From: Cutibacterium acnes
Lineage (GTDB): Bacteria > Actinomycetota > Actinomycetes > Propionibacteriales > Propionibacteriaceae
Length of the DNA: 64,000 bases
Assembly: GCF_003030305.1 (NCBI RefSeq)
Contig: NZ_CP023676.1
Coordinates: 1,798,001 to 1,862,000 of the forward strand
Direction: 5' to 3'
In this document: positions 55,956 through 64,000 of the stretch, piece after piece
Numbering within the stretch: position 1 is the first letter of the stretch
How the letters are laid out: every line of letters starts with the position of its first letter
Notes under the pieces: model-generated
What the model was told of the DNA's origin: nothing
The model's database searches: none
The model's input: only the letters and a program-made list of their open reading frames with translations
Translations under genes and position numbers: made by a program

Positions 55956-57299
55956 ATGACCACTACAGCAGTCCCTCCCACCAGCACTCAACTCTGCGGA
56001 GTGTTCGCCGACGTCAACGCCGCAGTGGCTGCCGCCCGTGAGGCCTTCCTCGCCTTCTCTGACTGTTCCTTGGCGCAGCGCCGTACCTTCATCAATGCCG
56101 TGCGCGAAGCAGCCAGTCAGCAGGAACGTCTGGAATACATGGCCACGGCTGCTGTCGAGGAGACCGGGATGGGCAATGCCCACCACAAGGTTCTCAAGAA
56201 TCTCTATGCGGCAACCCGCACCCCTGGTGTCGAAGATCTCGTCATGGAGGCACGTCAAGGCGACGACGGCTTGACCACCCTCGAATACTCCCCCTACGGA
56301 GTCATTGGCGCCATTACGCCGACGACGAATCCCACTGAGACGATCATCTGCAACACCGTCGGAATGTTGGCTGCCGGTAATACCGTCGTCTTCAGCCCCC
56401 ATCCGCGAGCCCGTCATCTCAGCGCATGGCTCGTTGACGTTCTCAATCGCGCGATGGTCGAGGCAGGGGCTCCCGACAACCTCATCACTGTCATCACTGA
56501 GCCGACTCCAGACACCACCAAAGCTCTCATCAACCACCCCGACATCACGATGCTTGTAGCGACCGGCGGGCCGCAAATCGTCAACATGGTGCTGTCGAGC
56601 GGCAAGAAAGCGATTGGCGCCGGATCGGGCAACCCGCCTGCCGTCGTCGACGAAACCGCTGATGTGGCCAAGGCCGCCAGCGACATCGTCCAGGGAGCCA
56701 GCTTCGATAACAACCTGCCGTGCACCGCCGAGAAGGAAGTCATCGTCGTCGCCGAAGTGCTGCCCCAGCTCATGACAGCCATGACGGCCAATGGCGCGCA
56801 GGTTGTCAGTGATCCTGAAGAGCTCGCCAAGCTGCGTTCTTTACTGCTCGACACTTCTGGTACTCGACCGAATACCGCATGGGTTGGTCAGGACGCCCAG
56901 AAGATCCTGCGAACTGCGGGGATTGAGCCTCATCAGGACACCCGCTTGGTGACAATGGTTACTGATCCGTCGGACCCGTTCGTGCAAGTCGAGATGCTCA
57001 TGCCAGTGGTGCCGGTGGTCCCCGTCACCGATTACCTGACCGCCATCGACTTGGCTGTCGAGCTGGAACACGGCAACCGTCACACTGCAATCATGCACTC
57101 CAAGGATGTTTCGCGGTTGGACCTCATGGCCCGACGCATCCAGACGACGATCTTCGTCAAGAATGGGCCATCTTTCGCCGGCATTGGGATCAACGGGGAA
57201 GGGTTCGCCACTTTCACTATCGCGGGGCCAACCGGTGAGGGGCTGACCTCGGCCCGCAGCTTCGCTCGTCGGCGGCGTTGCGTCCTGGACGCACATTAA
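55956..57299 (+). CDS. pduP: CoA-acylating propionaldehyde/acetaldehyde dehydrogenase (PduP/EutE-like), C-terminus altered
   Basis: Converts an aldehyde such as propionaldehyde to acyl-CoA with NAD and CoA. From the ATG at 55956 it has 447 residues. Catalytic C256 lies in NNLPCTAEKEV, with SPYGVIGAITPTTNPTET, SGNPPAVVDE and the late GPTGEGLTSARSFARRRRC. No microcompartment genes or targeting helix are seen. The last residues (CVLDAH) and the stop fall inside a 25-bp tandem duplication. Without the extra copies, the frame would go on for about 26 codons to 57409. Related enzymes are about 460 residues long, so the end may be shortened. Confidence 0.88.
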   Translation: MTTTAVPPTSTQLCGVFADVNAAVAAAREAFLAFSDCSLAQRRTFINAVREAASQQERLEYMATAAVEETGMGNAHHKVLKNLYAATRTPGVEDLVMEARQGDDGLTTLEYSPYGVIGAITPTTNPTETIICNTVGMLAAGNTVVFSPHPRARHLSAWLVDVLNRAMVEAGAPDNLITVITEPTPDTTKALINHPDITMLVATGGPQIVNMVLSSGKKAIGAGSGNPPAVVDETADVAKAASDIVQGASFDNNLPCTAEKEVIVVAEVLPQLMTAMTANGAQVVSDPEELAKLRSLLLDTSGTRPNTAWVGQDAQKILRTAGIEPHQDTRLVTMVTDPSDPFVQVEMLMPVVPVVPVTDYLTAIDLAVELEHGNRHTAIMHSKDVSRLDLMARRIQTTIFVKNGPSFAGIGINGEGFATFTIAGPTGEGLTSARSFARRRRCVLDAH

Positions 57300-57338
57300 G
57301 TTCTGCGTCCTGGACGCACATTAAGTTCTGCGTCCTGG
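57279..57338 (+). repeat. 25-bp tandem repeat at the 3' end of pduP
   Basis: Two perfect copies of a 25-bp unit (57279-57303 and 57304-57328) and the first 10 bases of a third (from 57329). Each unit contains the palindrome TGCGTCC-T-GGACGCA and a TAA in the pduP frame. Confidence 0.95.
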
Positions 57339-57398
57339 GCAAGACCCTGCGCGATGTCCCACCCACGCCACTAGTGAGGCATCGCACAGGTGAGTACG

Positions 57399-57737
57399 TC
57401 ACCTCGTGAGGATGACGACGACCATCACCGCCCCTAGCCCTAACAGGAGAACCGAATCAATCCACCGTGTCCGGACAGCTAATAACCCGGCACTTTGTTC
57501 GGGCAGCACTACCCGCAAAATCCCCGCCATAAGCACCGATGCCGCAAAGACCATCGCGCCGCGACGCCAATGTCCCGTGCCCATGACAATTGCTGAGGCA
57601 GCAACCCCGAGCAAACAGACCGTGAGCGCCCACCAAGATTGAAGATGCTCCTTAGATTCAGCGCAACGCTCGCTCCGTCGAGCATGTCGAGTCGCGGTAC
57701 TGACGGGCGCCTCAGCAGCGTGGCGCGGCTGCCTCAT
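57399..57737 (-). CDS. DUF3017-family small membrane protein
   Basis: A 112-residue product with a basic N-terminus (about 30 residues) and three membrane spans (about 35-52, 57-75 and 92-110). Proteins of this size and layout directly after folD are the DUF3017 family in actinobacteria (as recalled for the Rv3355c position). Its start overlaps the folD stop by 4 bp. Function is unknown. Confidence 0.8.
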   Translation of the reverse strand: MRQPRHAAEAPVSTATRHARRSERCAESKEHLQSWWALTVCLLGVAASAIVMGTGHWRRGAMVFAASVLMAGILRVVLPEQSAGLLAVRTRWIDSVLLLGLGAVMVVVILTR

Positions 57738-58597
57738 GAAGGATCCGCGGTGAGCCGTTCAGCCCGGTCTACCACGTTAGATAGCAACATGGCGCGGGTC
57801 ATCGGTCCAACGCCACCGGGGTTCGGAGAGACCCACGCGGCCTTCTCCCACACGTCGGCAGTAAAATCGCCCTGGATCTTCCCCTCGGGGGTCCGTGACA
57901 CACCGACATCCACGAGGACTGCCCCTTCACGGATCATGTCGGCATTAATGAGTCCCGGCGACCCAGCAGCGCCGATAATGATGTCGGCCTGCCGGGTGTG
58001 TTCGGCAAGGTTACGGGTCCCGGTGTGACACAGGGTGACGGTGCAGTTCTCGGAACGACGGGTCAGCAGCAGCCCGAGCGGACGTCCCACCGTCGTACCG
58101 CGTCCGACCACGCAGACGTTGGCACCCGGCAGCTCGATGCCATGACGGGTCAGCAACTCGACGATGCCGCGCGGGGTGCACGGTAGCGGGGCCGGCTCGT
58201 TGAGGACAAGACGCCCCAGTGATGCCGGGGTCAAGCCGTCGGCGTCCTTGTTAGGGTCGATGAGGTTAAGCGCCCAGTTCGTGTCGATATGACGTGGCAG
58301 CGGTAGCTGAACAATGTAACCGGTGCAATGCGGGTTGGCATTGAGCCCGCGGATCTTTTGAGCAAGTTCCTCCTCGGTGACGTCGGCAGGCAAATCAACA
58401 CGAATCGATTCAATGCCTACTTGCGCGCAGTCGCGATGTTTGCCAGCGACGTACTGGTGCGAAGCCGGGTCCTCCCCGACGAGCACGGTGCCCAGTCCCG
58501 GTACGACACCTTGATCGCGCAGAGCTGCTACGCGTTCGGCCAGTTCGGACTTGATCGCGGCGGCAGTGGCCTTGCCGTCGAGTTTCTGGGCGGTCAT
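57734..58597 (-). CDS. folD: Methylenetetrahydrofolate dehydrogenase/cyclohydrolase
   Basis: Makes 10-formyl-THF from methylene-THF in two steps. AAGGAGG lies just before the ATG at 58597 and decides this start (287 residues). Catalytic Y49 and K53 are in [21 protein letters not shown] and the Rossmann motif [13 protein letters not shown] follow. It feeds PurH and purine synthesis. The DUF3017 gene is coupled downstream. Confidence 0.96.
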   Translation of the reverse strand: MTAQKLDGKATAAAIKSELAERVAALRDQGVVPGLGTVLVGEDPASHQYVAGKHRDCAQVGIESIRVDLPADVTEEELAQKIRGLNANPHCTGYIVQLPLPRHIDTNWALNLIDPNKDADGLTPASLGRLVLNEPAPLPCTPRGIVELLTRHGIELPGANVCVVGRGTTVGRPLGLLLTRRSENCTVTLCHTGTRNLAEHTRQADIIIGAAGSPGLINADMIREGAVLVDVGVSRTPEGKIQGDFTADVWEKAAWVSPNPGGVGPMTRAMLLSNVVDRAERLTADPS

Positions 58598-58611
58598 GGA
58601 TCCTCCTTGTG

Positions 58612-59607
58612 TCACGGCCTCAACAGGTCCCTATCTTTCCACGAGAACCGCGCTCCCTCGACCACCATCGTGGCCACGTCAATAACCCGATCAATCGTGG
58701 TCTCGTTCATCACCGGAGGCAGACTGACGAGGTCGTCGGGCCAGTCGACGTCTAAATGCTGCGGCCGATCCCAGTGCAATGGCCCAACCACGCCGACGTT
58801 ACGCAGCCGATCTGCCAACTCATCGGCGGCCGGGTGTGAAAGCACCATCGCGCAGCGGGCACTCGGATTGACGATCTGGGCCACCTCCAAGCCGCTCAGG
58901 AGGGCAGCGCGGGTCTGGTCCACCCGGCGAGAGAACTCAGCAAGGTTAAACCCTTCAAATTCAGCTCGGGCGTCATCGTCAGGAGGAACTGGAACCCAGC
59001 AGTCGTCAGCCAGGTTTTCAGCCTCTTCGAAGGTGTCGAGGCCTCGATCCTTCAAAAACCGACGCCGGGCGCTCGTCAGAAACACGTCTTTGTTGTCTCG
59101 CGTTCCAACGAGTTCCGAAAGGTCTTCGTCTGCTTGCACCCATGCGACCTCGGTCAGGGGAAGAAGCTTGCGAGTACTGACCACCTCAATGTCAGCAGGG
59201 GTCCGGGACGGCGCGAGAAAAGAATGAGTACGATCGACGATAACTGGCACACCGTCACGACGGGCCTGCTTGAGCACCTCGATGAGCTTCGAACTCGGCT
59301 GAATTCCGAAGGTCTCGCAGGTCAACACCGCTGGGTGTTCACCTTGGCGTCGGCAGGCGGCAAGGGCATTAGCAAGAGCGTCCGCGTCGAGCTGGAAGTT
59401 GTGGCCGACCGGCAGCCTGTGCACCCGGTATCCTTCTAATTGCCATGGAGTGATCATCGTCTGGCAGGAAAACCAGGGCACTACCAGGCTGTTTGAGCGG
59501 CCCCTCTTGCCGCTACAGAGTCCGTCGCGAAGCCATCTGGCGGTCACCGCAAGCGCTTGCCGACCGAGCGCCGTCATCGTCGTCACTGTCACACCATCAC
59601 CACACAT
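58612..59607 (-). CDS. DegT-like PLP-dependent enzyme family protein, function unknown
   Basis: The 331-residue product reads like a fold-type I PLP protein related to DegT/DnrJ-like aminotransferases. A short [12 protein letters not shown] helix near the start resembles the GR-A-L helix of the family. [19 protein letters not shown] is near 42-60, [10 protein letters not shown] near 126 (the D-x-x-H pyridine-ring motif) and [10 protein letters not shown] near 148 (the lysine position). The Gly pair usually after the lysine is absent (TEVAWV). The start is uncertain: 59607, or the ATG at 59577. It ends 14 bp before folD and is probably co-transcribed with it. Confidence 0.55.
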   Translation of the reverse strand: MCGDGVTVTTMTALGRQALAVTARWLRDGLCSGKRGRSNSLVVPWFSCQTMITPWQLEGYRVHRLPVGHNFQLDADALANALAACRRQGEHPAVLTCETFGIQPSSKLIEVLKQARRDGVPVIVDRTHSFLAPSRTPADIEVVSTRKLLPLTEVAWVQADEDLSELVGTRDNKDVFLTSARRRFLKDRGLDTFEEAENLADDCWVPVPPDDDARAEFEGFNLAEFSRRVDQTRAALLSGLEVAQIVNPSARCAMVLSHPAADELADRLRNVGVVGPLHWDRPQHLDVDWPDDLVSLPPVMNETTIDRVIDVATMVVEGARFSWKDRDLLRP

Positions 59608-59806
59608 TCACCAGCAATTTTCGCGCTGTTAACCAGCTACTCTCCCAGCCTCCGACTGCCATCGGTAGACCGGTGTCATGCATGCAACACGTCGCCACCT
59701 CACCAGTACGGTGGACACCTCGACCGGCGCCTCGACATCAGTCCCGGTTAACACCATTTCACCAAAACCCCACAAATCTCTCTTTGCCGGGTATAGACCT
59801 GTCGTC
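59608..59806. promoter_or_regulatory. Divergent region between DegT-like gene and phosphoesterase gene
   Basis: About 200 bp between outward-facing genes; promoters for both are expected. The phosphoesterase frame opens earlier (59678) but the signal peptide begins at 59807. Confidence 0.35.
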
Positions 59807-62233
59807 ATGCACATCCACAGACGATTCACGAAGGCTGTCGGAGCCGCCGTCGCCGCCGGCCTCCTTGCATTTGGGTTGTCAACCCCCGCCCCAGGGCTTG
59901 CCCTGCCCGCCGAGGGAGTTCCTGTGAAGGCCGGGAACGCCCCCGCTCACACCACCATCACGACGACGAATCCTGCCACCGGCAAGATCAAGCACGTGTG
60001 GCTTATCATCCTGGAGAACAAGTCCTACGACGAGAACTTCACCGGGCTCAACCAGAACTCCTATCTGTGGAAGGAACTCCCCCGCCAGGGGGCTCTCCTT
60101 AACCACTACTACGGCACCGGTCACTATTCCCAGGACAACTACATCACCCTCGTTTCGGGCCAGGCGCCGCAGATGGACCTGCAAGAGGATTGCGGGGACG
60201 TCAATTCGAACTTCGGGTCTAATTCCTCAATTATCCGTACCCACACCGGCAAGGAATTCGGACGCAATGACAATTACGGTCAGGCAATGTCTCTCGCCGG
60301 GCCGAATGCTCCAGCCGGAAAGAATGGCTGCACCTACCCCAAGGATATTCCCACCCTGTTCAACCAGTTCGATGCCGCAGGGGTGACGTGGAAGGGATAC
60401 GCCCAGGACCTGCGCAACCACCCGGGCCGTGAGGATGGCCTGGCCGGGTCGCCAGGCACCCTCGCCAACACCCCCGACAAGAACCCCAAGGTCATGAAGA
60501 CGAACGCGCAGGACGAGGCCAGAGGGATCACCTCGTACACCGGCGCCCAGGCTGACGACCAATACGTCGCCAAGCACTTCCCTTTCGTGTGGTTCCACTC
60601 CATCATCGGCAATGACGGCACCGGCAAGGACGCACTGACCCATCCGATTGACGGCGGTACCCCCTCCGACACCAAGAACATCGTCAATCTTGACGATCAC
60701 TCCCGCGGTCTGGTGAGCGATCTGTCTCGACCCGCCGACCAGGTGCCAGCCTTCAACTGGATCACCCCGAACAACTGCTCAGACGCCCACGACGCTACAT
60801 GCAAGGGCAACAACCTGTCCGGTCTCTTCGACGCCCACGGTAGCCCGGACTACTCCAAGCCCCTGACAACCCCACCGAAGAACCACACCGGTGGCCTCTA
60901 CGCCGCCGACCTGTGGCTGCGCTACTACATCCCCCTCATCGAGAAATCGGCCGCCTTCAAGGACGGCGGTCTCATCGACGTCACCTTCGACGAGGCCAAC
61001 CCGCCCTTCGCGAACCTGTCGTTCAACAACGCGACCGACAACACTGACGTCGCCAAGGCTGCTCGCCGACACGAGCTGTACAACTATTCCCCCCAGACGG
61101 TGAAGGACCTCGCCCCCGGCTACCAGAAGTACGCGCCCGGCACCTTCCCCGGCGCCACAACGACGGCCAGGAACTACCTCAAGGCCGACCTCGCCGGGCA
61201 GAACATCAACGGCAGGAACGTCGACTGGGAGCCCACCGGCCCGAACTCCACCCTGGCCACCGATAAGCACGGCAACCAGCTCTTCCCCGGACCGGGAGGA
61301 AACGGCTTTATCACCCGGCCCCCGTCGTGTGAGCAGGACACCAAGCTCGTCAACGCCGACAAGTCCAACTGTGTCCATGGTGCGAAGAACACCGGGGCGA
61401 GCTGGGGGTATTCGCAGGCGTCAACCCTCAAAGCCTCCGCCACCGCCGGCAGCTCGACGGTCCAAGCTGACGTCACGTTCGCCGACATCGGACGCCGGGT
61501 CACCGGCAACGGTATTCCCGAGGGGGCCCACGTCGGGAACGTGACCAACCTTGGACCGAACATGGTCGCGTCGGCCTCGGACCCCGTCACAAAGGGCATG
61601 TTCACCTTGGTCGATAAGAATGACAACCCCTTGACCACAACCGGTGTTGTGTCGTCCGTCAAACTTTCGGCCACTGGCGTCCCAGGCCACCTGGCTGAGG
61701 GGGAAACTCCGGCGTCGACCTTCGACGCACACGACGCCACCCCGGGAGGCGGCATCACCGGATCGATCCTCATCTCCCCCTACATCAAGCCCGGAACCGT
61801 CAGCTCCACCCACTACAACCACTTCTCCTGGCTGCGGACGATGGAGGACATTTTCTCCGTCTCCAAGGGTAAGGACACTCGTCAGCTTGAGGCTGGCACC
61901 GTTTCCGGTGGCCTCGACGGAGCCGGACACCTCGGCTTCGCTGCCCAGGCCGGATTGGGAACCTTCGGGAAGGACGTCTTCACCAACGTGTCCACCGGCG
62001 ACGAACCCCACCCGAGTGCCAGCACCACCGCGGGTGCCCCGAGTAGCCACCCATCCCTCGCACCTTCCCGCGGCCCGGCCACTCACCCCTCACGGTCAGG
62101 CAAGCCCAGTCTGCCCCGCACCGGGGCCGAGGGCACAGTTGACCCGGTATCCGACAGCCATGCCTCGATGGAAACCGGCCTGGCAGTCATCGGTGCAGCC
62201 CTGGACACACGGACCTGGCACCGCCACCACTGA
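59807..62233 (+). CDS. Secreted phosphoesterase (phospholipase C/acid phosphatase family) with LPRTG motif
   Basis: An 808-residue exported enzyme. The signal peptide is about 1-32. The phosphoesterase domain begins with KHVWLIILENKSYDENFTG, where the E70-N71 region provides the metal/nucleophile site, and continues through HYSQDNYITLVSGQAP, VTFDEANPP and ILISPYIKPGTVSSTHYNHF. A beta-rich insert of about 90 residues (about 540-640; VTGNGIPEGAHVGNVTN) interrupts the domain. The C-terminus has a Ser/Pro/His linker and LPRTG at 769-773. The 35 residues after it are mostly polar, with only a short hydrophobic patch, so it is not a standard sortase signal. The start at 59807 is chosen by the signal peptide. 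Substrate is unknown. Confidence 0.82.
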   Translation: MHIHRRFTKAVGAAVAAGLLAFGLSTPAPGLALPAEGVPVKAGNAPAHTTITTTNPATGKIKHVWLIILENKSYDENFTGLNQNSYLWKELPRQGALLNHYYGTGHYSQDNYITLVSGQAPQMDLQEDCGDVNSNFGSNSSIIRTHTGKEFGRNDNYGQAMSLAGPNAPAGKNGCTYPKDIPTLFNQFDAAGVTWKGYAQDLRNHPGREDGLAGSPGTLANTPDKNPKVMKTNAQDEARGITSYTGAQADDQYVAKHFPFVWFHSIIGNDGTGKDALTHPIDGGTPSDTKNIVNLDDHSRGLVSDLSRPADQVPAFNWITPNNCSDAHDATCKGNNLSGLFDAHGSPDYSKPLTTPPKNHTGGLYAADLWLRYYIPLIEKSAAFKDGGLIDVTFDEANPPFANLSFNNATDNTDVAKAARRHELYNYSPQTVKDLAPGYQKYAPGTFPGATTTARNYLKADLAGQNINGRNVDWEPTGPNSTLATDKHGNQLFPGPGGNGFITRPPSCEQDTKLVNADKSNCVHGAKNTGASWGYSQASTLKASATAGSSTVQADVTFADIGRRVTGNGIPEGAHVGNVTNLGPNMVASASDPVTKGMFTLVDKNDNPLTTTGVVSSVKLSATGVPGHLAEGETPASTFDAHDATPGGGITGSILISPYIKPGTVSSTHYNHFSWLRTMEDIFSVSKGKDTRQLEAGTVSGGLDGAGHLGFAAQAGLGTFGKDVFTNVSTGDEPHPSASTTAGAPSSHPSLAPSRGPATHPSRSGKPSLPRTGAEGTVDPVSDSHASMETGLAVIGAALDTRTWHRHH

Positions 62234-62244
62234 ACGGGAAGAAC

Positions 62245-62871
62245 ATGAGTCGTCGCACCACGCCCCGACGAGGGCGCCGCACCAGCATCCGTAGGGTCAG
62301 TTGCCAGGTTGCCGTGCTCGGATTGTGTACTGCAACAGGCCTGCTCGCAGGCTGTTCCTTCTCCGACCACACGACCCCGGCACCGTCCGACTCCCGTCCC
62401 CCGGCCCAGCAGCTGGCGTCCCAACCACTGCCATCGTGGATCCCCAGCCCGACCACTGGGCGCAAAGCCACCGGAAGTGTCCAGCGTCCCGCCCTGTCGT
62501 ACCAAGGTGTTGAAGTGCGGGTCGATCTCGACCGGGGCAATAGCGTGACGATGAATGTCCACGGCCCGACCGCCCCTGCGGGGACGAAGGTGGGTGCCGA
62601 GGCTGCCGATCTCACCTGGACCGTCACCGTCAGTGACGCCACCGGCACGATTCCGCTGTCGATCACACAGTTCAACGTGCAAGACGAGGCCGGAAAATAC
62701 CACTGGGCTCAGCCAGTCAAAGGATCCCCGGTCCCGGCCAAGATCAGCAAAGGTCAGAAGGTGACCTTCACGATCCACACCGTCGCCTCCGCGGGCGAAG
62801 GCATGGTTCGATGGGCGCCTGACGGCAAGCATGTCGTCGCCCTATGGGACTACATCGCCGAGCTTGACTGA
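62245..62871 (+). CDS. Putative lipoprotein co-transcribed with the phosphoesterase
   Basis: A 208-residue product with an Arg-rich start, a hydrophobic segment and the lipobox LLAGC (C37). A Pro/Ser linker to about 70 and one domain with beta-sandwich character (ADLTWTVTVSDATGT, QKVTFTIHTV) follow. It begins 11 bp after the phosphoesterase stop with GGGAAG upstream, so it is second in that operon. No family is recognised. Confidence 0.75.
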   Translation: MSRRTTPRRGRRTSIRRVSCQVAVLGLCTATGLLAGCSFSDHTTPAPSDSRPPAQQLASQPLPSWIPSPTTGRKATGSVQRPALSYQGVEVRVDLDRGNSVTMNVHGPTAPAGTKVGAEAADLTWTVTVSDATGTIPLSITQFNVQDEAGKYHWAQPVKGSPVPAKISKGQKVTFTIHTVASAGEGMVRWAPDGKHVVALWDYIAELD

Positions 62872-62882
62872 CCCCTCAGAAC

Positions 62883-62916
62883 CGTCAGGGGGTCCGAACC
62901 ATCGGACCCCCTGACG
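62883..62916. terminator. Bidirectional terminator between lipoprotein gene and purH
   Basis: A perfect 15-bp stem (62883-62897 with 62902-62916) with the loop ACCA, between converging genes. Confidence 0.85.
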
Positions 62917-62948
62917 TGTTCCAAGAAACCTCTATGAGGAGCGCGGAA

Positions 62949-64000
62949 TCAGTGGAAGAAGTGGCGAGTCCCGGTAAAGTAGAGTGGGACGCCGGCCGTA
63001 CGGCAGACCTCGATCGTCTGGTCGTCACGAATGGAACCACCCGGCTCGACGATCGCAGCGATATGGGCGTCAATGAGCACCTGGGGACCGTCGGCAAATG
63101 GGAAAAAAGCGTCGGAAGCGGCGACCGATCCGGCGGCACGATCTCCGGCCCGCTCCACGGCGAGCCTGCAGGAGTCGACCCGGTTCACTTGCCCCATACC
63201 GACACCCACTGAGGCGCCGTCGTGGGCCAGCAAAATGGCGTTGGACCTCACCGAACGGCATGCCCGCCAGGCGAAGGACAGGTCGGCCAAGGTGACATCA
63301 TCAACCGGGTCACCTGCCGCCAGAGTCCAGTTGGCCGGATCGTCGCCGTCGGCCTGGAAGAGGTCGGTCTCCATGGCCAGCAGGCCACCGTCGATCTGAC
63401 GCAGCTCCCAACCGGCCAGGTGCGGGGCAGGGCACTCCAACAGCCGGATGTTCTTCTTGCGAGACAGGATCTCGACCGCACCATCCTCATAGCCGGGAGC
63501 GACGACGACCTCGGTGAAGATCTCGGCAACCTGCTCGGCCATCTCCACGCTGACCGGGCGATTGGTGGCGATAACGCCACCGAAAGCGCTCAGAGAGTCA
63601 CAGGCGTGAGCCTTGCGATGGGCTTCGGCAATGTCGGAGCCGGTAGCGATGCCGCACGGATTCGAGTGCTTGATGACGGCCACGCAGGGGGCCTCGAAGT
63701 CGAAGGCCGCCCGCCGCGCCGAGTTGGTGTCGACATAGTTGTTGTAGCTCATGGCCTTGCCATGGAGTTGGCGGGCTCCGGCCAGGCCGGGCTCGCCGGA
63801 GCTACGGTATACGGCTGCGGCCTGGTGGGAGTTCTCGCCATAGCGCAACGGGTGGGACAGCTCCCCGGTCGTACCGACGAAGGTGGGAACGCCGTCAACG
63901 GCCACCCCATCACGACTGCCGAACCAGGTGGCCACCGCGACGTCATAGGCAGCGGTGTGGGCGAAGGCACGGGCCGCCAGCACGCGACGCTCCTCCATGG
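62949..64000 (-). CDS. purH: Bifunctional purine biosynthesis protein PurH, AICAR transformylase part (partial)
   Basis: The frame is open to the window edge, so the N-terminal IMP cyclohydrolase part lies outside. The visible 350 residues form the AICAR formyltransferase domain, which adds a formyl group from 10-formyl-THF to [18 protein letters not shown], the VIKHSNPCG motif with the catalytic Lys-His, [13 protein letters not shown], and [10 protein letters not shown] near the C-terminus, which ends TGTRHFFH. FolD at 57.7 kb makes its cofactor. Confidence 0.95.
   Translation of the reverse strand, partial: MEERRVLAARAFAHTAAYDVAVATWFGSRDGVAVDGVPTFVGTTGELSHPLRYGENSHQAAAVYRSSGEPGLAGARQLHGKAMSYNNYVDTNSARRAAFDFEAPCVAVIKHSNPCGIATGSDIAEAHRKAHACDSLSAFGGVIATNRPVSVEMAEQVAEIFTEVVVAPGYEDGAVEILSRKKNIRLLECPAPHLAGWELRQIDGGLLAMETDLFQADGDDPANWTLAAGDPVDDVTLADLSFAWRACRSVRSNAILLAHDGASVGVGMGQVNRVDSCRLAVERAGDRAAGSVAASDAFFPFADGPQVLIDAHIAAIVEPGGSIRDDQTIEVCRTAGVPLYFTGTRHFFH

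Overview
The window comes from a high-GC actinobacterium of the Propionibacteriaceae, most likely Cutibacterium (Propionibacterium) acnes. The reasons are a WhiB regulator, a monomeric isocitrate dehydrogenase, an AccD-AccE-Maf cluster, acyl-CoA carboxylase genes, a PduP-type propionaldehyde dehydrogenase, and a secreted thioester adhesin with a Pro-Thr repeat of the kind seen in C. acnes surface proteins. The species call rests on recalled gene content, not on a search.

Layout. (1) 1-7.6 kb is a cell-envelope glycopolymer block: a large GT2/membrane glycosyltransferase cut by the window edge, whiB, a membrane protein, manC, a TIGR03089-type protein, an ExoA-like GT2 and an LCP ligase. (2) 7.9-10.8 kb is a lacZ-type beta-galactosidase. 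(3) 10.9-17.9 kb carries purE-purK, a PH-domain membrane protein, a peptidase E-like protein, birA, a small membrane protein and accD-accE-maf. From memory, blocks 1 and 3 match the order of the Mycobacterium tuberculosis Rv3260-Rv3282 region. (4) 17.9-24.7 kb is accessory: an AT-rich stretch without a gene, a lipoprotein, an SDR enzyme, pdxK, a frameshifted dicarboxylate carrier, a relic copy of the SDR gene and the thioester adhesin with its own consensus promoter. (5) 24.7-38.3 kb holds corA (frameshifted in a G7 tract), a Nudix hydrolase, the biotin carboxylase/BCCP subunit, an LpdA-like quinone reductase, purine nucleoside phosphorylase, phosphomannomutase, an acyl-CoA ligase, a uridine kinase-like protein, an MFS exporter and a DnaQ-like exonuclease. 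(6) 38.3-47 kb holds metG and a nucleoside uptake and salvage operon (BMP lipoprotein, ATPase, two permeases, cytidine deaminase, RNase HI with an extra NTF2-like domain). (7) 47-64 kb holds an APH-type kinase with a CNNM/CorC protein, a PIG-V-like mannosyltransferase with monomeric icd, purU, mdh, pduP, folD with DUF3017, a DegT-like protein, a secreted phosphoesterase with a lipoprotein, and the 3' part of purH.

Metabolic links. BirA biotinylates the BCCP domain of the carboxylase alpha subunit, which works with AccD/AccE. PurE, PurK, PurH, PurU and FolD serve purine synthesis and one-carbon supply. The BMP/ABC system, Cdd, PNP and the kinase serve nucleoside salvage. ManC, the phosphomannomutase and the glycosyltransferases supply and use activated mannose.

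The most unusual material is in and beside the accessory block: two transport genes broken in G/C homopolymers, a surface adhesin with an 18-bp VNTR and a duplicated leader element, and an SDR relic that creates direct repeats around pdxK and the carrier. Further on, a 25-bp tandem duplication truncates the end of pduP, and a concentric palindrome lies upstream of that gene. No tRNA, rRNA, CRISPR array, IS element or prophage was seen.
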